DNA of 64,000 nt from contig JALDNG010000041.1 in NCBI GenBank assembly GCA_024349245.1, forward strand, positions 8,609,001 to 8,673,000, read 5' to 3'. Under the pieces are notes generated by a model. That model was not told the origin of the DNA, searched no databases, and saw only the letters and a list, made by a program, of their open reading frames with translations. A program made the position numbers and the translations under genes. This DNA is from Neodontobutis hainanensis (Eukaryota; Chordata; Actinopteri; Gobiiformes; Odontobutidae). The first letter of the stretch is position 1. Every line of letters begins with the position of its first letter. This document shows, piece by piece, positions 1-10,475 of this stretch.

Positions 1-1112
1 ACAATGCTATATTTTTGCTCTTGATCTTTAATATGGACAGATTCTTCCACAATAGACTGGGCTCTATTGCAAACCTGGTGCACAGAACTCTGAAAGAGCA
101 AAATACATAAAGAAAAGCAAAGATCTTGAAAACCTCAGAAGCGTTAAGTCAGTGCCACGTTAAATGCACCCTTATTTTGACTTCTCTGCTGTAAATGCAA
201 CTATTAGCAGTGGTGGAATTACAAATGGCACATGCAGGCGTATGAAAATCTTACAAATGACTTTATAAACCTTTCATTCCAGAACTATCAGCTGCTCAGT
301 CGAGTGGAAGTGGTTCACTGGGCCGGGGTGCAGTTGCCTCAAAATGGTGAGACCAACATTGTACATTTACAATAATAAATTCCAGCTCTTGTTTATCTTC
401 AATCATAGTTATACTTATAAGGAATTATGATATGTAGAACACCAAACGTGATCTTGCATGTGATGACTTTAAAGAGCTGGTGATGAAAATGCAGATTTAA
501 ATCCACAACAAGAACCCATGTTACAGTGTGAGCTATGGCTCTCTATGGTAACAACCTGTGGAAATAGGTCGAAGTATTGCATGTATTGCTGAGGTTGATG
601 TGTTCAGTTATTTTCAACTCTAAATTACCACACTTTATACAATACACATTTAAATAACTGTTAATTGAACCACACATATTTGGTCCTGTAAATGACGCAA
701 ATAAAACATTTTGTTGGTGGTTTTCCATTTCTTCCAATAGATAAGTGGCTCTTGTTTCTCAATCCAAATTCAAGCAGTCTCCCTGTTACAGTTATGATCG
801 ATCATGACACTTTAACCCTGAGGTTCCTGCTGCTTTCTCCATCGACCTGGAGCCATCTCAATCACATTCACTTAACGGAGGGATCCTCTCGCTGAATGAA
901 AAAAACATGGATGTCTGTCAAAAGCAAAGGAGGCTGTTCTGTTGCCAGAGCTTCACACAGTGCGCTGCCGACAGTCTGTGCTGCTAATGGATTCAAGTAA
1001 AAGAGATGCCTTTAAAAGATTTGTAATGCTGCTTCTGTTTTCAGTTATCTAATGAGACAAACAGAGTTTACAAATTTACCTACCACACAAACACACCTTT
1101 ACAGATGGGTAG
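1..1112. other. Unique non-coding stretch
   Basis: No gene or repeat was recognised here. Open frames are at most 67 residues and show no domain. The part from about 790 to 1000 is less AT-rich and of mixed composition, which is compatible with a conserved non-coding element, but nothing in one sequence alone can show conservation. Confidence 0.5.
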
Positions 1113-1333
1113 TCCATCCATCCATCCATCTTCTACCTCTTATCCGGGGCCGGGTCGCGGGGGCAGCAGTCTAAGCAGAGACGCCCAGACTTCCCGCTCC
1201 CCAGACACTTCCTCCAGCTCTTCCGGGGGGATACAGAGGCATTCCCAGGCCAGCCGAGAGACATAGTCTCTCCAGCGTGTCCTAGGTCTTCCCCGGGGTC
1301 TCCTCCTGGTCGGACATGCCCGAAACACCTCCC
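1113..1333 (-). mobile_element. LINE 3' fragment with TGGA-repeat tail
   Basis: Read on the minus strand, this piece encodes the C-terminal end of a non-LTR retrotransposon polyprotein, including PPEELEEVSGEREVWASLLR followed by LLPPRPGP, and ends in a short (TGGA)n tail. This combination is a very common 3' end in fish genomes. The element is heavily 5'-truncated, as expected of target-primed reverse transcription, and its frame is split, since two overlapping minus frames share the reading. It is a dead copy. The clade (Rex/L2-like) is not resolved by eye. Confidence 0.85.
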
Positions 1334-2889
1334 ATTTGTCCTTTTGGATGAAAACAAGCTTCCTAATTCTTTACAATGTAGAAACCAAAAGGCTTTTAAA
1401 GTTTAATCCAACAATTACATTTGGAAAGTTAAACTGTTCTCTGAGCACAAATAAGAACTTCTTTAGGAAGTATTTAAAAAGCTCTTTATTTAAGACCCGA
1501 GCATGTTTTAACCAAATGGGTCTCGATCGGGTATCGATAGAGGTCATGGTGTGGGTGTTGCCCCTCGTATATATATTGGCAGCAACCTACTGGGGGCACA
1601 CAAAATACACTGAGAGTTATTCAATGGTGAAATCATTTTAAAGAAACAAAAAAATGCAGAGAAATGTCCAGGCTGTATTTTGTAGGTGGTTTGGGAAACT
1701 CATGATTGAACTCCTACGTAAGTGTGAATGGAAATACATACTGCACACCCTAAACTGTTCTTATTTAACAACTTTCTTTACAGAGGTACATGACTGGGTT
1801 TAAAGATTATTTAGTCATTGATAAGAGAGCAAAAAGTTGCTTAGCAGTTCAAATATTATCCATAGAAATGTGTAAAAACTTCATACTTATACATTTTATT
1901 TATTCTCTTGTACATTTTCTGGTATCCTGTCCTCTTTTACCCAAGAGAAAACTGGTATGTAAATAGAATATAAGTGGAGGAGATAAAGAATCAGGTAGAG
2001 ACACCGTCAATCAGACTCTCACTAGTCATATATTTATAGAAACTCATTATTCACAGAGGACCTGTCAGGCTTGTTTTTTACTGAAAAAAATGAAGAGCAA
2101 TAGCAGTGTATAAGTGTAAAACAGGGCATAACCTGACACGAGAGCTGGCATGTGGATGGATGATTAGATAAATTACGGGACAAACAGACAAAATCTCACG
2201 GCGTTCAATCATGGCTCAACTGCAGAAAGTGGTCTGGGCATGGAGCAAGTGAGTGTGTCCTCGCTTTGGAAGGATTTACTTAAAAAAAATTAGTGAGTGC
2301 ATTAAGATCTGTGTTAAGAGGAGCCCATTCTCATAATAGGGACATGAGGACTTAGAACATGGGCTACACATAATAATCTACTCAGTGAGACGCTATGTGC
2401 TTATGTCTTTGCATCAAGAGTTAAGTGTCCTTTACACGGTTAAACACGGTGCTCACTTGTTCCATTCTTTAATAAATCTGTCCACAATGACAGTAAATAC
2501 GATGACGACAGTTTAGCGACTACTTACTCGAAAACATCTTGCGTCCCTGTTTCCCATGTGTCTGACTATGAGTCTTTTAACGAGCCGTAAGATCAGTGAC
2601 TACTTAAACCTAGGTGTCTGTGGAGCTACAACAGGAGTGAAGAATAATCAACCAATCACTGCAACATGTAGGAGAGAGTTAACATGAGGAAAAAAACAAA
2701 GATACACTTAAGCTGTGCATATGGCTTCTTGGGTTTTTTTGTGCATTCAGAGCTGGTGCACTACAGCCTCATGCATGTGGGCCAATGTTATGTCCACCCG
2801 CATGGTCCACAGCACTGATTCTGACCAATGGGCTTAAAAGAAAGACAATGTATTGTTGTTGTTTTTTTTTTTTTGTTTTTGTTTTTTAA
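1334..2889. other. Unique non-coding stretch
   Basis: Nothing gene-like was seen. The frame at 1336-1641 (101 codons) starts beside the LINE fragment, has no recognisable domain and no splice-site support, and is probably chance. T-rich runs occur near 2860-2885. Confidence 0.5.
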
Positions 2890-3010
2890 CAAAACATTTT
2901 ATTTTTTTATTTATTTGATTAGGACAGTGCATGTTCATGAACATACACATTAATGTAAACATGCCAGATTGCAGCCTTAGAGCTATTTACCATCCATTGT
3001 TTCAACTCAA
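2890..3010 (-). mobile_element. Possible LINE 3' end (minus)
   Basis: The stretch starts with T-rich sequence (antisense poly-A-like) and continues with TTTATTTGATTAGGACAGTG and a TGTAAACATGCCAGATT-like block. I associate this order with antisense 3' ends of fish LINEs. No coding remnant is visible, so the call rests on the tail alone. Confidence 0.4.
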
Positions 3011-3208
3011 ATAAGCATCAAAGACATGAATTAATTTATTAAGCAACAAAATTAGAAATGACCTCATGTGGAAAGAATTAATGCCAGGAGTGAACCAACA
3101 ACCATCTTGCCAACTGGGATCATCTCACTAAAGATTAAAACGTGTAGCTATGGCCTGTAACACTACAGCAAATACTGATTCCCACCACCTTCACAAACAC
3201 GCAGTCAA

Positions 3209-3242
<34 letters not shown>

Positions 3243-3799
3243 TAATGTGTATAAATGTCCCATGCTCAAATAAGAACATGAGACGTCACATTACCTAAAA
3301 AAGGAAATTGGTTTATAATGGAAAGTTGTCTTCTAAGACTTTCGATGAACTTGAGGATGAACCCAGTTGTTACAGATTCAATTACCTGCAACAGTGCCAG
3401 TGTTCCTGACAGTAAAGGCAGTCGTTCTCCTCGTACAGACAAACTTTTTCATAGCCTTTTCCTCTTTGAATTTTGAATAATAGGATGGAATACATCATAA
3501 TGAATCATAGTAAGAAGTTTGGAGGATCTTCACAAAAAGAATAATAGAACAATATATTCACTTAACCACTTGTCCCAAGATTTCAGAAAATCCTTGATGC
3601 AGCTCTATGCTTCAGCTGGAGAATTGAAAATATATATTTGTCATTATGTGTGAGCTGATATTGTGCAGACACAATAGACTTCTCTAACCTTAAGAGGATC
3701 AAAACTTTATTGTGTCTCTGTTTTCTGTATCTGGGTCGCAAAAAAGATACAAAAGTAAAGTTTTACACATTTTTTGGTGTAAAAATAGTAAGTTGAGCT
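3011..3799. other. Non-coding stretch with AT microsatellite
   Basis: The only structured part is an (AT)n run at about 3210-3241. The remainder is AT-rich DNA without long open frames or recognised repeats. Confidence 0.55.
3210..3241. repeat. (AT)n microsatellite
   Basis: An uninterrupted AT dinucleotide run of about 16 units. Confidence 0.95.
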
Positions 3800-3915
3800 G
3801 AGATTAAAGTCAGAATTTGTTTTTCGTTTTTTCTCAGAATTCTGACTTGATTCTCAGATTTCACAATTTTTTGAATTCTGATTTATATTCAGAACTTTAC
3901 CCTAAAAAAAATTCT
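3800..3915. repeat. Degenerate TCAGAATTCTGA-type simple repeat
   Basis: Variants of TCAGAATT and AATTCTGA recur with T-rich spacers (AGTCAGAATTTG, CTCAGAATTCTGACTTG, GAATTCTGATTTATATTCAG). The core AGAATTCT is itself palindromic. It looks like a decayed short-period satellite of about 20 bp. Confidence 0.6.
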
Positions 3916-6504
3916 CTTCTGTAGATATTGGTTAAGTGGGCTAATAAATGAAGAAAATGAATGGTGCAGTTGCAGTGTCGTGATTGGGCTTCTTTCTTCA
4001 TTTTAACTAGTTCGGTGTTTGATACCTGGTTAGTTGCAAAACCCAAGTCTGAGCAACTGATAAGATTCTATAACATTTTGACCCTTTTTCACTGATCAGA
4101 TGGGTTGCTACTCAGAACCACTGAAAGGTTTCCATTGAAAAGGCCAAAGACTTTGCATTGTTGTATGTGCAGTAATATTTTTGTGTGTATTCTTTTTTTG
4201 TATGTTTTCTTAATGAAAATAAAGCGTTTTTTTGTCATTGTCATGTTTTTTATGAAACAGTTCCAGTGCTGAGAGTTCTTGAAGGATACGCACTAACCGC
4301 GTCATGCTGTTGATATATGTTACTGTAATCCAGGACTGTCTGAGTTACTTTTTTCTTACTTACTTTCTTTCAACATCCTTGAACAAAGTTGTCACCAGGA
4401 GCTCATTACTCTTTTACTTTCAGCCACAGTCAGAATGTGAGCAATGTGGAGGCATAGTTTAGATGTTAGCATAGTTTAGAAATTCTAGCTTAGCAATGTA
4501 CAAAGTATTTGCGTTTATATTTTTTCAAGAAACATAGTCACTGACAATGGGCATTTGTGCCATATTTTAGGTGTCCTCTGTGGTTGCTGACAGACAGACT
4601 CACACTTAGTGTTTCTCACACACAAGAGCAACAGGAAAAAGCTCAGTCTTCTGTAGTTTCAGGAATAAGTTTCTTACATCTCATGAATAGGGTTAGGCTT
4701 AGGGTTACTTGGTGACTGTGCTGAGAAGAGCAGAGGATGACGTTTAATTAGCTTGAAGGTGCTAACACAAAGCTAGCGAACAAATGAGCGGACTCCTTCA
4801 CAGTGATGGTGATAATTGATATTGATATTGAAATCACAGTTATTCGAAGATGTGAGAACCTTAACCAAACAGTTTAAAGTAAAGTTCAAATACGAGCTTT
4901 CAGCTTTAGACTCACATGTTCAGCTCACAGCGGAACGAACACTGTAAATGAGGAAGGTTTTATTCATCCAACCAGGGCATGCAGATACTAATTAATCAAT
5001 ACATAATATTATTTTCAATACCATAGCATAATGATTAAAATAGTATTGAAATTAATCTAACCAGGTTCAACCATTGCAACCATTAAACTCTGTCCTCTCT
5101 GCTATATCATAAAAATCATAACTGTAAATATTAATTCAACATTGACACAAAACACTAAATAAAATGCCTTAATATAAAGTAACCCCTGCATTCAAAACAG
5201 TGTTAGGAAACTTTCTTCCACATTGTCTTCCTGCTCTGACACATCCTCCTCAGATTAACGGTTTGTTCACATTATGACGGTCACTGAAATGGCAGCTCAG
5301 GTACCTTCTGATTTATAAACACCCCAGCAGCCCTCTTTTATGACACTGCAGGTGCTTGTGTTTGCAGGTGTATATCTTGTTTCCTCTGGATGACTTCTGT
5401 ACCTTTTGGTCACCATATACAATCACTCCTATGCTATTTTAGTATTTCAGTGCTTCCAGATTCCCCCATGTCCCTAAACCATCAAAAGAAAAGTGTCTGT
5501 CACTGCGGGATCCTGGGTAGATGTGGTGGGACACAGACAATTCTCATGAAAGTGTCGAGGTCCCCCATAAACTGTCATGGCTTGAGCAATTTCACAGTTT
5601 CAAGATTCTCTAAAACCCACAATTTTCCTTGATTCAACCCACACTGGTAGATCTGGTACTTTTTTTGTTTGCCAGACTTGAGTAGTTTATTGATCACATG
5701 TTGTGTAGTTGCACTAGATAAAATACTTAGGAAATAAATGTTTGAGATTTTGAAAGGTGGCGCTACATGTTTGTTGTATTGTTTTACAGGAGGTCCTTTA
5801 TCTGATCTTTTGTGTGACACAGAAAATAGGATCACTACAGACAATTGCCTCTCTGAATGTGAATGTGTTTAATTTTATTATTTATCACTTCTGCTGATTA
5901 GAACTATAATGTGGCACCTGCATTGAGTGGTACTGGTTAAAATAATACAATCTTGGCTTATATGGTACACTGTCACTGTAGGGTTATCACTCTAAACATT
6001 TTCATTTTTATTATTGAATGAAAACCAAGAACTAATGTGGTCCTGACTTTGTTGCAGTCCCTTCTGTGCTGAGCTGTATTACAAAATAACAAAACATAAT
6101 AGAAAAACAGGACTGAACCGTGTGCTAAATGAAATAAATATATAACCTTAACGCTTCTTTCAGCTTAAATGGTAAACATACTGCATTGTTGTTCTGTGGG
6201 CCAAGTGCCTTAGCATGGTGGTCAAAGGTCAAATGAGCCGTTATAAGGGGGTTGGGAGAAGGAGGTAAAAGTAATAATAATTCATCTAACATATAGCCTA
6301 CAATATCTCACTGCACAGACTAAATGCATGCAAATAAAAAACTCTTTTGTTTTTTCCTCGCTTATTAGACTGTGGAATACCTTGGAACAAACACATTGAG
6401 GAAGTCCGTTAGTCAATGTGTTTGTAGAGGTAACATTCAAGAAAAGTGTGGTAATAAATGGGAAGCTGGTGGACCAAAATGGCAGACACTGAGACAAAAG
6501 GTTT
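3916..6504. other. Unique non-coding stretch
   Basis: I saw no exon or recognisable repeat in these 2.6 kb. Frames at 5390-5632 and 5575-5844 overlap on opposite strands and have no domain content. A nuclear-receptor-like direct repeat lies at 6220-6231. Confidence 0.5.
6220..6231 (+). promoter_or_regulatory. DR1-like nuclear receptor half-site pair
   Basis: GGTCAAAGGTCA is a direct repeat of (G)GGTCA-type half-sites spaced by one base, the class bound by HNF4, COUP-TF or RXR heterodimers. Only the motif is seen; a 12-bp match can arise by chance. Confidence 0.35.
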
Positions 6505-6600
6505 CAAAGAAGGCAGATTGTAGGTTTGAAGATGTTTTGTTCCTCATCCAGGGGACTTTGTCAAGTCAACAATTTGACAAAGTCCGAGGCCTTCTTTAAA
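6505..6600 (-). mobile_element. Penelope-like terminal remnant
   Basis: On the minus strand this reads GGATGAGGAACAAAACATCT followed by TCAAACC and, after a few bases, CTGCCTTCTTTGAAACC. It resembles the terminal region of fish Penelope-like elements, in which a GGATGAG...GAAACGTCTTC block is characteristic and related to a hammerhead ribozyme core. No coding part adjoins it. The upstream side is replaced by a perfect hairpin (6553-6585). Confidence 0.45.
6553..6585. repeat. Perfect 12-bp inverted repeat
   Basis: GGACTTTGTCAA (6553-6564) is followed by a 9-base spacer and its exact reverse complement TTGACAAAGTCC (6574-6585). Confidence 0.9.
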
Positions 6601-6745
6601 ACCTTTTTTTTAGTCAGTAATCTCAAAATAACACTAAATGTAATCAAATTATGGGAATTAGGCATTTACAGTTCCATAGTTTCTTTCTGAACAACAAATC
6701 TTGTATAAATGCTTGTGAAATATTTGTTAAAATATTGTTATATTG

Positions 6746-6748
<3 letters not shown>

Positions 6749-6796
<48 letters not shown>
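6749..6796. repeat. (AT)n microsatellite
   Basis: A continuous AT run of about 24 units leads directly into the tandem array that follows. Confidence 0.95.
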
Positions 6797-6798
<2 letters not shown>

Positions 6799-6993
6799 CT
6801 TTTTTATTTTATTTATATATATATTTCTTTTTTATTTTATTTATATATATATTTCTTTTTTATTTTATTTATATATATATTTCTTTTTTATTTTATTTAT
6901 ATATATATATATATTTCTTTTTATTTATATATATATATATTTCTTTTTTATTTTATTTATATATATATATATATATTATTTTTTTTTTTTTTT
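6797..6993. repeat. AT/T-rich minisatellite, about 28-bp period
   Basis: Units consist of TTTCTTTTTTATTTTATTT followed by a variable (TA)n tract. Copies begin near 6797, 6825, 6852 and 6880, with longer TA tracts in later copies, and the array ends in a poly-T run at about 6970-6993. The 84-132-codon frames across it (runs of I, Y and F) are artefacts of the repeat. Confidence 0.9.
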
Positions 6994-9900
6994 CTAGTGA
7001 ACTTGAAAAAGGAATTCCCACTGTAATGTCTTTTTTTTCATTGTGGTAGATTCTCTGGAAAGGAGGGGCTTGAGTTATAAATTACAATTGGCAATGTAAA
7101 CTAAAAACTCCATACTACACCATAAATCCCTACAACAACAGCAGCTGGCTGTCATCTACAGAATCAGTGGTACCTGGTGTAGCGTAGCAAAACCAAGGAA
7201 TAATGTACAAATGAACCTCCAGAAAATGAAGACCGTTGAAACAAAAGATTCTACATTATAGGTTTTGGCCTGGCCTTTACTTTTCCACTTTTTGAAACAA
7301 CAGATACAGAAATAAATCAACCATTTGTGAGATATATCTAAGTACTTGTATTGGCTTAGAAGAAATGTTTAATGTTTTATGGCCTGCTTGCCCAGAGGTG
7401 ATTTTAATCTGGAAGTTCATACATTTAAAGAATAAACACTCTAAATAAAAGTAAAATATTCCTGACAGTAAATTTTTGCAAACTCAAAGAAGCATGGAGC
7501 TTGTGTTGCAGACACTGAAGTCTGTCCAAAGACAGTTCTACAGATCTGTGCCTGCAGGCCCGGATAATGCCAGTGCCGATTGAAATCTTGACTCAAATCC
7601 AAGCCCTGTTTGAAGTTGCTGCCCTTCTCATCGTGTTAGCATTTTTTTCAGTGGGTTGCAGGTGTCTGGTCATGATACCGCCTGGATACGCGAACACAGA
7701 TAAAATGAACTATTACCCACAATTTGATTGAACTGTCAGCTTCGGCTCTCTCCAAATTTTGACAAACCTGACAGCACTGCATCTATTTTTCGCTCTATTT
7801 TATGTCCCAACAATGGTCTCTCACAGTAATAGCCTCGGGAATATAATAAAAACAAGGTTGATTCCCTTGCCCTCTATTATCTAGTCATTATGAAAACATG
7901 ATTTAGGAGCCATGCTGTTCTTGTGCAGAGATCATTTCTGTCTTCTGTGTCTGACACTCATGAAACTACTTGAGGTTAACTATTTTCCAGTTCAACCCAC
8001 GCTGCTGCATTTATGTTAATTCAATCAGAATGTTTTTAAATAGGATCTGATTGCACAATAAAATAAGGGTCTAAGTTGTTTTTCGACACAGATGGATATG
8101 GTATTGTGTTTATAATCAAAAGAAATTTGTGTTTAAAGTTCAAAAAGGGAAATGTTAATACCTTATTATAGCTCAGTATCTTATAGTATCACTATGTGCA
8201 ATTTTAGACTATAACGTCAAGAAATCTGAATCTAGTAGAATGCATTGAGCTGTAATTTTGAGAATATCTACTCACAATAAAAGCCTAAATGATTAAGACT
8301 AATTATTAATGGCTATGTTACTGTTATTCTTCTTTAAAGAGCCATGTGGGCTATCTAAAAAAAAAGTTCATAAATTGAAGCTAATGCTAGAATTTTGGTG
8401 TACACTTGGATAACGGGACTGTTGGTGCTACAGATGGAGGCTATCAATAAATCAGAGACAAAGATCAATCCACTTTGAAATTTACGTTTAGAATGTGCCT
8501 ATATAAAGAAATATTTATGATTTACATTAAATTAATTTATGAATTATGAACATTTAACTAAAGTCTTGTCTGGTTCAGCTGGCAAAGCACTGGGCTCCCT
8601 GATTAATAAATAAAAAATATGTAAAATAAATTAAATGATTCTGCTGGGATTTGGGTTTTTTAACAAAGATCAACTCTGGATGCTGTGCAAAACAGCAATA
8701 CACTGTTTTCCTGGAGTTCAAGTTTGGTCCGTCTCTAGCCATTCCAGGCAATATGGATTGGATTTCTTGTTCAATTCAAAGAAAATGTGAAATGTTCAAA
8801 CTGTGGAATCTTATCATCAATATGTCTGAGAACAGAATCACTAAGAAGGTCTTCAACTGGAGTAAAACAGGTTCTCCATGGGCTGTAGAGCTGGTTTAAC
8901 TGGTGATATCAAAAAGCCTGGGCTTGTGTTTCAAGCATAACTCAATAATAAATAAATCAGAATATGACTGGCTATCTTGTTTGTTGTTTGCAACATAAGC
9001 ATAGAAACAAACAAACGGAAAGTGGTGCAACTCTACTTTAGGCAAACACTGCGATGAAAGCAGGATTTGATATTGGCTTTTTTTTTTTACTATTAGAGGA
9101 TGCGCCACAGACAGTTGGATGGTATTTATTAAAGACAGCAGCTTGTTTTTGGCTGAGACGAGCCATAACTCAGAGCTGGAGCTGTAGTCATAAAAAAAAA
9201 AAAATCTTGAGACAAACATCTTTAGCCATGTTGAATGGCAACGGTCAAACTTTGGTATTGTGTCAATGTGAATTTAGTGCAAAAGATGAACAAGCAGTTT
9301 ACTCTTTCTCAAATTGCTAATTTAAGAAAGTTTCCATAAGGATGACTAGTTGAGGTTACAACTCCCACTCTCCTGCAGCTCGAGGGCCAGACAGCTCCAT
9401 TCATCTTCATTGCCTGGTGCTCTTTTTTTTCCATCCCTTCATCTGTAAACATCACAGTAAATATGGACCCCCCCCCCTGAGAGAGAATTGATTTTTACAA
9501 TCTGCAAACCTTTATACAGGGGTCTCCCAAGTACAAAAAGAAATGTTCTGGCTATTAGTGATTTATCCCATGTAATACATACTGACGGAAGGTCAGGCTT
9601 TTGAAGGTTGTGAGTATGAATGCCAAGGGTAGATTATACTCATATGGTCTTTAAACTAAACGGAGAGTTATTGTCAGAAGATGTTACAAAAATATTTTTT
9701 TTGTTTTGATTGAATGAAGTCAATTCCTTTTGACATAAAGCTTAGGACCAATTATATGCACTTTTTATTCACTATATTTAATTTTATTTGCACCAGTTGC
9801 ATACTAAGACCCAATCACCTACCCCTTCGCTTTAACCCTACCCCTTGGCCCTCCAAAGGAAGGGGAAAGGAGTGGGGCTATGATTATACCCATAAGAACT

Positions 9901-10199
9901 GGGACACCACTTCCCCTGTAGATGCAAGAATGTATCATAAGATCCACAGTAACATATGGTCTATAAAATATGTTATATAACGTTTTAATAATGTAGTCTT
10001 ATATAGTTTATAATATTAATTATAATACATAAGATAACATTACAATAAGGTCTAATAATACATTTGTGGGTATATGTTATCATCATACAGTGTATGAAAG
10101 GTTTTTAGTATCTTGACTTGTTCTGAACAGTATCAGCTGCTGTTTCCTCAGTCCCTGCTCACAGACATAAGACACAAAGATGAGAAATGTTGCACTGAA
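6994..10199. other. Mostly unique non-coding stretch
   Basis: No gene was recognised. The part at about 7700-7960 is mixed-composition DNA that could be a conserved non-coding element. A C-run lies at about 9469-9478. At 9785-9880 a C-rich block (CCTACCCCTTCGCTTTAACC, then CCCTACCCCTTGGCCC) meets a G-rich block, resembling part of a fish DNA transposon, but I cannot place ends. A scrap AACATTACAATAAGGT near 10041 resembles a common MITE terminus, without a partner. Confidence 0.45.
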
Positions 10200-10475
10200 A
10201 TGAATAGGACTGTCCGTTTACAGGGCTTTGACACTGAGACAGTGGACAGTACCTGGATGTTCACCTGAACATTAAACTGGACTGGTCCCACCAGCACCCT
10301 GTGCAAGAAGGGTCAGAGTTCCATCTGAAGAGACTGAGGTCATTCAAGGGGTGCAGGGCTCTCTAAAGGACATCTTATGACTCTTTGGTAGCCTCCGCTA
10401 TCCACTACGCTGTGGTCTGCGGTGGGGCAGATAGTACAGACAGGAACACGGGACAGGAAGATTTTGACTTTCCCA
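10200..10475 (+). mobile_element. LINE reverse-transcriptase C-terminal fragment
   Basis: From 10250 the plus strand reads YLDVHLNIKLDW, then HLKRLRSF and YDSLVASAIHYAVVCGG. This is the post-catalytic (thumb-side) portion of a LINE reverse transcriptase found in many fish elements, where YLGVHLDNKLDW, LRRLRSF and FY.SVVAS.I.YAVVCWGG are usual. It is broken by a stop (TAA near 10361) and a frameshift just before 10250, and the Trp of VCWGG is lost. It is a non-functional, truncated copy without its 3' UTR. Confidence 0.85.

Noticed and set aside
4680..4706. Short GGGTTAGG telomere-like run
   Set aside because: There are only two or three imperfect units, too few for an interstitial telomeric array.
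6651..7049. 132-codon I/Y/F-rich frame that looks like a membrane protein
   Set aside because: It is the translation of the AT/T-rich minisatellite.
8575..8610. TCTGGTTCAGCTGGCAAAGCA as a tRNA-type head
   Set aside because: There is a box A-like word only, with no box B and no SINE body.
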